The notes beneath the pieces were generated by a model that had not been told where the DNA came from, searched no databases, and saw only the letters and a program-made list of their open reading frames with translations. A program made the position numbers and the translations under genes. Shown one piece after another: positions 22,077 to 33,500 of a stretch of 64,000 bases of DNA. Numbering within the stretch: the first letter of the stretch is position 1; each line of letters begins with the position of its first letter. Origin of the DNA: Lutraria lutraria (lineage: Eukaryota; Mollusca; Bivalvia; Venerida; Mactridae); assembly GCA_964023205.1 (NCBI GenBank), contig OZ026843.1, positions 10,273,093 through 10,337,092 on the forward strand. The letters run 5' to 3'.

Positions 22077-24374
22077 AGTATTCCATTTGTGATAAAAAAT
22101 AAATGTACGTGTTTAATTCTGAGTTTATATATTTTCAATGTTTACTTAGCTCTTCTGATAAATAGACATATCTTTGGTTTAACTGACAAGACAAGCAGCA
22201 GTAGAAAAAACACTACATATAAGTTTGCATTATATTTCCACATTAATAAAATTTTAAGTAAATTTGTTCTTAACAATGACACAAACCCTCTAAGGGACAT
22301 TATTTATACTGTCTGGCAGCCATAGAAACTAGAATGTCTCCTTGTGTATTTTATCCATGCTGACATCTGTATTCAGATTTAGTCATATATATAATATAAT
22401 GAAGATTGATTTATTCAAGTTATTTCCACAACTTTTAAATGTTAAATTGTTAAGTGGATGGATAATTGCTAGGTGCCTGTTAGCATTTCAGGTTTGATAT
22501 TTTCTCCTTTTTTAGAATTCATTACTTTAATACTCCATGACATTCTAAGTGGAGTCCCCGAACTATGGCTAACACTGTTTAATACTAGGAGAACTAATCA
22601 CTTGAGAGAAATAGCCAATCTTTTGTACAGTGATCTCCCTTGCATATTCTGTGAGCTGCTAGAAGGTATTTTGTTCAGTAAAAAGGATAAAATCTGAGGT
22701 TAGGTGAATGACTTAGAAGTGGCATCTTCATCAAAATGGCACTTTCAGAATCTAACCTTGACCTTTATGTTAAAGAATGGGATACTCGACCAACTAAGCA
22801 GGCTCACAAAAAAAACAGATACCTTTGGTAGCAAACAATACATTCAAGCAATAAGTCAACTCAAGTCAGCTTATAATATTTAATTTCGTATAAAAATATG
22901 AGAAATGTTCTTGCATACAAAAAGCTGTGAGTCCCATAGAAAACCCTCCAGATATGTCTCTTTGAATGAATGGTAATGTCTATAAACAATGAATATCATA
23001 CAAATCAATGTGGAATGAATCAGTTCAATAATAAACAAACATACAGGCATACTATACTACAAGATATTTACAAATTTTGGTTAAAATGATTGATAGCATT
23101 CTAAATATAAGCACTAAACTAGATTTAGATCTTTTTAAAATACCTAACTTATTAATTAACGGGAATTATGTAGGTCGAAACCTCTGAATATATGCGCCAC
23201 TCAAACATGTCAGCATAGTGAGGATTTTAATTAAATAAGTAAATGATTTCAGATATCAGTTTTCATCCAATTAGAATACGGGATGAAGTACCTGTGAGTC
23301 CTGTCTCAAAATTACAAGAGTTGACAAATTAACAGAAGTTCACCTGATTAATTATTGATTGTAACACTAAAATTGAGTATATAATAAACATGTAACCATG
23401 GTAATTAATCAAGAAACACACAGGTTTTTCAATGGGTCAGTTTGATTCACATCAAATTCACAATGAGTACTGGTAATTAATTAAAAAGTCGGGATTGTTT
23501 TCAAAAGAAAAAAAAAGTGGAATAAAAAATAACTTGACAATGCATTGTGACGACCCAAATAATTTTGCAGCATGACACATAAAATTATGTATAAATTTAC
23601 GAAAACAAAATGTGATATGTTTATTTTTTACAACCTCTGAGAGGACTGAGCATAAATGTATAAAGTTTAAGGAAATATTTTTATTTCACAATTCTAGAAA
23701 TATACCACACAGTTACACAACTTTAAATATAATATGACTATACGAAGTACATACATGATATGTTACAATTTTCACAACCTTTCTGAGGACCTAGAAACAG
23801 CACATACTGACAGTTTCTACTTAACAGCTACATAGTTACACATATATATAAAAGTTTATAGGGTATATAGAAAAATGTACATGTTAAAACTATGATACAA
23901 ATGAGCTTGTATAAGATTAAAATATAACATTAAAACTAGATTTATTCAAATGATAGAAAATGAAGGTATCAATACTCCTCCTGATAAAATATGTTAACTG
24001 TACATATGACTGGTGGATAATTATTGCAGTAAGCTTGTTTACCTCCCAATGAAGAAACAATTCTACAGAGGTGAATAACATGAATATGTAGAGGCCAAAG
24101 TGTGAAAGTTTTTTACCAAAAAATCTTGAAATAAAAGAACATTATTTCTCTTAATTTGATATTTCAGAAAATATTGTATTGTTCATTAAGTAATAAAAAA
24201 TTCCTGTAATGACTGTGATCAGCGTCATGACAACGAATTGTATCACATAATAGTTGAAGAAAGTAAAAGGTTTAAAACCACTATTAAAAGGTAAATTTGT
24301 TAGCATAAAAACATACTATTTACATATTGACAAACATAACAATTATGAATACATGTCTATTCACAGAAGCACAG
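22077..24374. other. Intergenic gap and probable CNTNAP 3' UTR
   Basis: No coding exon is recognisable. The open frames at 22089-22325 and 22473-22697 have no motif. On the - strand, AATAAA hexamers (seen as TTTATT) occur near 23690, 23620 and 22410. CNTNAP transcripts could therefore end anywhere from about 0.7 to 2 kb past the stop, possibly overlapping the DARS 3' end. Confidence 0.5.
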
Positions 24375-24565
24375 CTACATGAACCATTCCTGTCTTTTAG
24401 GAATGTCCGGAACACCAGTCTGACAAAACACAATAGCTGCGTCTGGATTATCAGCATTTTCTTGGCCCTTGGCTTCTTTGGTTTCATAATCTCCTTTTTG
24501 TCGGAAGTAGATGAAGAATATCAAAAGAATAATGATGAAAATCAAGAAAGCTGCTGCCACAGATA
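24375..24565 (-). CDS. CNTNAP exon 25: membrane span, 4.1-binding tail, PDZ ligand
   Basis: Encodes VSVAAAFLIFIIILLIFFIY (membrane span), then FRQKGDYETKEAKG, the basic juxtamembrane motif that binds band-4.1/FERM proteins in this family, then NPDAAIV and the C terminus KRQEWFM followed by TAG. The last residues fit a class II PDZ ligand, as the EYFI- or EWLI-type ends do in relatives. The cytoplasmic part is short (about 42 residues), which is normal for Nrx-IV. Confidence 0.95.
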
Positions 24566-27500
24566 CTGTAATAGAATACATAATGGTTTTAAAGCAGTTG
24601 TTTAAAATGACAAGGTGTTAAAAGGATAGTTTATACTGTGAATTAGAATTTCAAGCAATAGATAAATAAACTAATTGTACTACTAGTATCTGGAGCACAA
24701 GTATTTTCTGTATTCAATATCAGCAAATTAAAGAACAAATTGATGTCTTTCACAAGCCGTTTGATTATATAACATGGCTTCATTGGACCAAGTGAATTAA
24801 TCAGGCATGAGGGGATGGGGTAATTTTTAACTGATGTATGACACAGCAAGTGGTTCAGTCTTTTAAATTGGTTACAAACTTACAACATATTAGCGGAGTC
24901 ATCATATGGAAAATAACCAACAGTGTTTTTCATGAAAAAATTTACATGTTTCTAACAATACATAAGTATATCAAATTTAAAGCAGATAATTCATCTAACA
25001 TCACACAGAATTATAACTATGAATTCTGTCAATAATCAAAACCAAATTGTCAGGAACTGTTCTGTAACAATACAAGGCTGCTACAATGTTCAGTATTGCA
25101 TATTTTACAGTACTGTTCCTAAGTTTTTAAGAATAATTCATAAAATTTAAATATTTTTTCACTAGTAAATGCAAGTCAGACAAAAATCAAACTTTAGCAT
25201 ACTTTTAATGATAATTGCCTTCAATCAATTAAACTTCCTCTAGAACCGGTAATCAGTAAATAAGAGTGTAGCTAGAGATCTTAAGATATGTAGTGATACC
25301 ATGATTATCTGTCCTGAGATTTATCAGTTCTAAGTAGCTTTTAAACCTTTCAATGATTGTCTTGCTAGCAGTATCAAGTCAGTTTCATAAAAATATTTTG
25401 TATTAAAACTTTTCATACACATTCAGCTTAAAGCATAAATTATAAAGGCTTGGGCATATAAATTGTTCCCAAGTTTACATCTTCACATAAAAGTAGCTAC
25501 ATTCCAGATAACTACAAAGAAATCATGCAAAATACTGAAAGTTGAGCCTTTTCTTCATGCAAAGTGAATGAAAACACATCATTCTTTAAGAGATTCACAA
25601 GACATATAAAGGGTCTAAGTGACCAGATCAAGCTTAAAGAACATTTCATAGATAACCTAATTTTGTTTGTCTGTGTGCTTTTTTTGTGTGTTTAAATTGG
25701 TTCAATGCTGGTTTTTAACGATATTTCAGTTATATACAGCAGCTGATTTACTTAATCATCAGTTTTCTAAAAACCGGTAGTACCTATTTTACACTTCAAC
25801 AAGGAGCTGCAAATTTCTCCACATATGGAGGAAAACAACATTATTGTCAGATTTTTATAAGAGGGTATGCCATAACAGGGATTTAAACCCAGACCGCCAG
25901 GTTACAAGTCCAATGCACTAACCATTTAATCACAGCAGCGGCCTAGATATCCAGACTAGTAGATATTATTTTTATAACAAACAAAACACAGTCATTTCTC
26001 TTCAAGAACTAGTAAGTCCGAAAATGTGAAACATGCAATTTTCTGCAATCTGAACTTGAATTGCAGGACACGTGTCAGTCAAGTTAAAGTTTTCATGGTG
26101 AGAAATCATGTGACTTTATTATGCTATATTGCACGGAAAATGTTGGATGTCGGATCTCGTTAAGTGAAGGTTTTTCATTTCTGTTGATTTCCAGTGCCAT
26201 TTCTGACTACCGAAACATACCCTATCATATGGCCAGTTAAATTCAGCGTACATCGGAAATCAACAGAAATAAAAAAACGTCACTAAAGGAGAGTTGTCAT
26301 CCGCCATTTTCCGTGCAGTATAGCATAATAAAGTCACGTGATTCCCCACCATGGGTTTGGTTAGACATCTCTTTGGGTGATTTACTGCTATATTCCAAAT
26401 ATGATGCCAACATTTTGGAGATCAGAAAATATTTGTATGAAGAAATCTAAGCATAGCAATAAGCAGAAAGCAAGTAAACTTATTTTTAAAGTCAATACAT
26501 TCTATTTTGTTGAAGGGCAGTTAAAAATCATTAATACAGTCCTTTCATTGGTCAAATCAAACCGAGACTAGAATTGAATTTTGAAACATGCACAACCTAA
26601 GACTTATTTATAAATGTACAATGCACTCCTTTAATGGGACTACCAAATCATTGTCACTAAATTTAATTGGTCATCACAAATATATTTTAATAGTTTTTAA
26701 GTTTAAGAATGTGGATTGCTGTAAAAAGCAGAAACAGAAAATACAGTCACAGAAAAGATTTGAGTTCTGTTGCAGAATGTACTATATATTGCTTCACTCT
26801 GTTGATACAGCAATATACCTCCAACAATAACTTGATTAGAGTTAAAAGGAGCTCGAGGGGGTAATGTTATGTTCACATAATTAGATCCATCCGGCCGAAC
26901 CTCAATAGGATCAGGGGGTTGTGTTGTCTCCTCAAAACCGCAAGCATCTTCAGACATTTTATCTGAAACAGTGTAAGTTGAAAAACTGATACAAAATGTA
27001 AGTGCTAAACATAAAGAACTTTTACCTCCAATAATTAACTGATGCTCTCCAGTTCTGTCTTGCGTTGGAGGAGGTAAAGTAAGATTGACATAATTTGACC
27101 CCAATGGACGCACTTCGATTGGATCAGGCTCTCGTGTAATTTCCTCAAAGCCGCACATATCTTCACGAATCTTGTCTGAAATAAGTGTAGGTGACATAAT
27201 GGAGAAGTCATCACTTGAAAAACAATTTCCTAAAGTGTCATTTTAAATCCTACTACTACATACTTTGTTGTAATACTAATTCAAATGTTCTCATGACATT
27301 GATGATAAATCCATTCTTGTGAAACTAATAAACAGTTATACATTGAACTTACACTTTCATAGAACTTAAGCATGCTATTAAAAAGTTTTACTTATCCACA
27401 ATTTCAGCAGGCAGATCGCCAATCATTGAGGTGGTCATTCTATCATAGATCAATCAATCAATCAATCAATCAATAAATATATCAATCAATATCAATCAAT

Positions 27501-30500
27501 ATATCAATAAGTCATTTAATCCCAACAGTCCAATAACCAGGTCTGAACAGTTTTTGGAAAAACAACCATCACAGAATCACCAGATACCAACAACTTTTGC
27601 TTGTGCATGATACCAGAGAGTAGTATCATCACTCAGTAAGACTGTGCACTTGCTTAATGAATTTATGCTTAGTACTTAATAGTACTTAGTAATCAATTGT
27701 TTACCCAAGATAAATCTATGCATTGTAATCTAATAAATGAATAAAAGATATTTTCTAAACATTAATTTTATACCCTCTGGGACAGGCTTTATAAATGAAG
27801 GTCTAGGATCCTGGAAAGCTCTCTTCAGGGGATAGATATTGTCTATCTGCATTCTGTAGATACATCCTTCAAATCCTTTGCCAGTATTTTCAGTATCTAA
27901 AAATAAACATGATATAAAAGGTAACAAACATTTATTAGGAAGGTTTCGTTCATTACTGGCCAAAAAAATGTTAGTTGACAAAAACACTGAACTTAAAGTT
28001 ATCATTCAGATAGTATTATGTATATAACAAGAGGGCCAAGATGGCCCTATATCGCTCACATGACAATCACTGTTTACTCATTAAAACATTGTTATGAACC
28101 CGTGACCTAGTTTTTGACCCCAGACCACCTATGTTCGAATTTGTCTTACATGTCATTAAGACAAACAGTCTGACTAGGTTTGGTGAAGATACGATCAAAA
28201 TTTGACATCTACAGTGTTAATAAGGTTTTCCTAAGATTTGACCTTGTGACCTGGTTTTTGACCCTAGGTGACCCATATTTGAACTTGTCCTTAATATAAT
28301 TAAGACAAACAATCTGACAAGGTTTGGCCAAGATCCAATCAAAACCATGACATTTAGAGCTTTTACAAGATTTCTACCTAAGATTTGACCTTGTGACCCA
28401 GTTTTTGAACCCGGCTGACCCATGTTCATCCTTGACCCACATATCATTGAGGCAAACATTTTGACAAGGTTTGGTGAAGATCCAATTAAAACTGTGACAT
28501 CTACAGTGTTAACAAAGTTTTCCTAAGATTTGACCTGGTGACCTAGTTATTGACCCCAGATGACCCATATTTATACTTGACCGTTATATCATTAAAACAA
28601 ACGATTTGACGAAGTTTGGTGAAGATCCAATAATAACTGTGAAATCTACAGTGTTAACATGGTTTTTCATAAGATTTGACCTAGCGACCTAGTTTTTGAC
28701 CCAAGATGACCCATGTTCGAACTCGTCCAAGATATTATGAAGACAAACATTCTGACAAGGTGACTTCTAGAGTGTTCACAAGGTTTTCCAGCAATTTGCC
28801 CTAGTGACCTAATTTTACTACAGAAATTACCCATTTTCAAACTTGACCTACATATTATTAAAATAAACATTCTGACAAAGTTTCATGAAGATAAATTCAA
28901 AACAGTGATTTCTAAAGTGTTCACAAGGTTTTCCCTTATTTGGCCCTGGTGACCTAGTTTTTGACCCCAAATGGCCCAATATCGAACTCGTCCGAGATTT
29001 TGTTGAGATTAACGTTCTGACCCAGTTTTGCTAAAATTGAGCCAAAAATGTGGCCCCTAGTGTGTTCACAACAAAAAGTTTGACGACGCACGACGCCGGA
29101 CGGAGAGTGATCCTAATAGCTCACTTTGTCACTTTGTGACATGTGAGCTAAAAATCAACTACCAGCTTGTGTAGGGGTACAAACTTAAACTTCAAAGTTT
29201 GTGTAAGACTTAGAATAAGAAGAAATATTTCTATATGATAAAAATTAACAAAGAAAATATCTATACAGTCAAACCTGTGGACAATGGCCATCCTTGGAAA
29301 ATATATAATTTGGCCTTCATTAACAGGTGACCTTTAATTGGAGGTCACTTTGTTCCTAAGTCATCAATGATGTTTTTTAAAACAATGGCCTTTATTTACA
29401 GGATGGCCTTAATTCGGAGGTGGCCGCTAACACAAATTTGACTGTATATCACATAATAATATCCTTACCATTGTTGCCAATAAAGAGATATTTAGGATTA
29501 TCTAAAATGGTGTCACTGATTGATTCTCCCAAAGTATCAATTTTTGCCTCGTAATTATCAACCTGTAAGACAACACATGATAATGTTAAGTACAGCAAAA
29601 AATGATTCCCTATTTATTTTATAAATAGAGCAGTAAAAACACTTGAGAGAATAAAATATTTATCTTGCATTCGTAATATTTATTTCGAAAATAAACTCAG
29701 TATAAAAGTAATATCATGCTTATTGAGAACTTACAGGCAAAATCATTATGTTTGAATAATTCTACTATATTTTATATGCTATATTAAAAGGTAAGACTTG
29801 GAGGACAGCAATTCTGTATATATGATTATAGACAAATAATAAGACAGTACCTGGAGATAGACTTTTTTACCATCATCTTCTCTTCTTAAAATGACCTCAT
29901 GAGCTTGACCATTGGTCAAATCTATATTGTTTACGTCGGTGTTCATTTCAAATCTTTCAAAACCTACATCTAAGAAGAACTTGACTCCACCTGAAACATA
30001 GTTAACTCTGACATTGACAAAACTACTAAACTTCGTTTTTATATATTTATATCCAAAGTGGCCCTCTAGAGCAGCAACCTCCCTTCAACAACAGTATAAT
30101 CTTTTCCCACTGCACAATTTAACTATTAATCTAACCTATCTAGGGCAAAAACCTCTCAACAACAACATAATTTTGCAACTCCCAAAGGGTCTTGCTTTAG
30201 AGAGGTTGCACAGTAATTACCTTAATCATCACAAATCAGTTAATGATTAAAAAAACAAGCAACTCTCATAAATAACAAGCTCAATTTTTGTTATCTCAGA
30301 TTTCCGTCAGTTCAATACAATCCCATTTTAGTCGACATGAAAATTTGTTGGTTAAGATGTATTTTCTTAAATAATTATAAATGATCACAACTTACCATTG
30401 TTGTTCATTTCTAATGAAATGTATTCAGTGTTCTCTTCATTTCTTAACTGAATCAGAATTCCCTGTTTCTTCTTAGTAATAAATCCAACTCTAATATACA

Positions 30501-33500
30501 TAAAGTCTGTAGCTGATAAGCCCTGATCTTTATCAAATTCATATCTTATCATATAGTTTGTCTGCATGTTCACGCCCACCTCTGAAAAACATGAATACTA
30601 AAGTTGAAAAATGTATTCTAGTTTACATGAAATTAAATGTCTGTTGATCTTGATAAACAATATCATACTTCATATGGTATACAGATTCAGCTTCAAAATT
30701 AATTAAAAAAAAGTAATAACATATCTAACACATAGGACGGTTGTGATAAATCAGTATAACAGAGTACTTATCACCTGCTTCTGTATCAATACAGTTAACC
30801 ATGTTTCATATTTATTTTCATCACAATAAAATGAAAAGCATCAACCAAATAAAATGTAGATTAATCAATGTTTTAATGTTATTATGTTATTCAGAAGGAG
30901 AATATTTCACTAGCCTGACATTTAAGAAAATATGCTCAAAAAACATAGCACTTATTAAACAGTTTCAAACTTCTATAAAACATTAATTTGTCAATGGTCA
31001 TTGACTGTTGGTCGCTTTTAATCAAACCAAGAGTAAACTAATACCATATTAGACTAAACGAAAGTTTGGAAATGACACAGAGGGTCGAGTAAAAGTACAA
31101 GAGCTATTCACAATTTGCTATTCCATGCTATAACATTTTGTTAAAGAAATATAAGTTACCTCTGAAGCACATCCATCCTCTGAATGGAGTGTATGCACAA
31201 TCACATGTATAGTGATCATAGCCTTCCTTACATGTACCTTGATTGAAGCATGGATTACTGGCACACTTTCCAACACAACCTGTAATAATCAAGGTAAATA
31301 ACATGACAATATCATATTTTCGTATCAGGTCTTCATGCCATATAGCAAACATGTTTCAGTACTCATTTTCCAAAATGAGAAATATCTTTTTTTCAAATTG
31401 TTATATTGTATTACATTTGGATTCATTAAAATTAAAAAAAAAAACACATAAAACAAGAAGCTTAATTCAATCAATGTCATCAGTGGCAGCTTAACTTCAC
31501 CTTGTACATATTAACAGACACTATAATTATGCTCTACATCATTTGATGCCGAGGGCATATCAATTGTCTTCAAGTATTTACCTTCATGAACACCATAAGT
31601 GTTTCCCTCCCTGTTGACTTGTCCTCTCATATCCATAAGTTGTCCATTAACTCTAAGACCTCTCATGCAGCCAACAAAACCATCCCTATTATCAACAGCG
31701 GCTCCAACAAACAAGGGCTTTGTAAGGTCCATAAGACGGGTGATCTCATCTTGGGGCTCGTTACGGACAACCTCAGGGAAGTTATCAACACGAAGCCAAG
31801 CTTGTTTAGAATTACGTTCCACATGAACGGTATGCCACAGATCATTATTTAAACCATTGATAGTTCTGTATTCCAGCACTTGAATACCATTTCCAACATT
31901 GTAACGTAATTGTACAGTGTCACCATCTAAAAAAAGGACACACAAGTGATGATTAATTGAAGTGAAAGAAGGAGCCTATCAACAATGACATGTCAACAAA
32001 TGATATTCATGAAAGAAAATCCATCTTACAATTCAAGAAATGGACTAGACTGTTTTATTGATGATTTCAGAAAATGGTAAAATAATAATAAAAACGATGC
32101 ACGTTTACATGAAACAAAGAGATTTTGTGACAAAAAGAAATTTAAAAAAAAAACAATGGTATTAATTTAGATGAGATTCTGTTTACAAGCATTTCTTTTA
32201 AGCATCTGTCAATCTTGTACAAAGTTCTTTTGACACGGGTCCAGTGGTAAGTGTGCTGGATTTATAACCCAGCAATCTGAATGCAATTCCCAGTTGCGGC
32301 AGTTTATACCCTTCTATGATAATTTGACAAATATGATGATTTTCCTCCACATGTGGAGTAGTTGCCGGTTCCTTGTGGAAGGGTAAGTAAGTACTGATTT
32401 TAATAATATCCAGGAAAAACTTGTTAGGCGAATTGTCTGCCATATATAATTGAAATATTTTGAAAAACAGCGTTCGACCCAAATTAATAAATGATCTGAT
32501 CTTTTGACACATCGAGATTAATTTATTTAGTTATGCAGAAATACATACTGATCATTTTGATCTGTATAAAATCATTTTCTGTGTCACCAGTGTCATGTAT
32601 CATTACACCATCAGTAGCAGTAGTTTTAAACTGAAACCAGATATCCCCTGCTTTATCCCCTTCAAATGTAGGGAACTGTAAGGTTGCGTCTGTCTTTCTG
32701 AAGGTGACAACATTGTCAAACAGATCTGAAATGACCAACAGTAAAATTGAAAACTTTAGAACAATTTTCAGTGAGTATATAATCAGTTTCAAGCAGGCTG
32801 CTTCGAATGCTCAATTTTATTCATTTTTTTATGAACCTAGCACAGATCACAATATTTTTATGTTTGCCTGGAAACATTTAAACTTTGCACCACATTATAT
32901 TTAATATACACAGTATTTAAAAGAGAGCTGCATCCATCTGGTATTATTCATATTGTTTCTCAACAACTTTATTGTAGTAAGATTTAGTTCAGGCAAGTCA
33001 AATCAAGTCTAACTGAAATGAAAAATGTCTAACAGTTGAAAAAAGAATTTCAAAGAAAATCTTAAATGAAAATAGATTCAAAAATGAAAAACTTCAATAA
33101 ATCATATTTTGAAATACTATATTATAGCATAAACTAAGACTTTGGACCAAAAATGAATTTTGATTAAATACAACACATACAGTCAAACATGTACATGCAG
33201 CCATCTGTGAATAAAGGCTAACCTGTGAATATAGGCCATTCTTTGAAAAACTTCTACAGATTGCTTGAACAAACTGGCCCCTGAATAAAGGCTATCTGTC
33301 ATTTGACAGGTTTGACAGTACTTTATCAATTTTGTCTCAACTCTAGAGGGCCAAGATATAAATGATCAAACAGGTAAACTTACTGTCTCCAGCACATTTA
33401 AGTTCTTTAAGTTGATGTTGTCCCACTTTGTTGTCAGTCAGAGATCCGGTGTCACCGAAATGCATTTCTAGTACAGGTAAGTAGTCTTTATGCATCAATA

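Larger units (their letters stand above)
24566..26818. other. CNTNAP intron 24 (2.25 kb)
   Basis: Non-coding. It contains a SINE on the - strand (25677-25955) and a long fold-back MITE (26094-26353). Nothing else recognisable. Confidence 0.7.

Noticed and set aside
26703..27197. Single 164-codon exon on the - strand
   Set aside because: It contains good acceptor and donor sites around two homologous segments. The frame runs through only because the 63-base intron happens to be open. Modelled as two exons; retention is listed as a finding.
28217..28870. Repeat-containing open frames on the - strand
   Set aside because: They are translations of the monomers of the non-coding dispersed repeat at 28028-29153.
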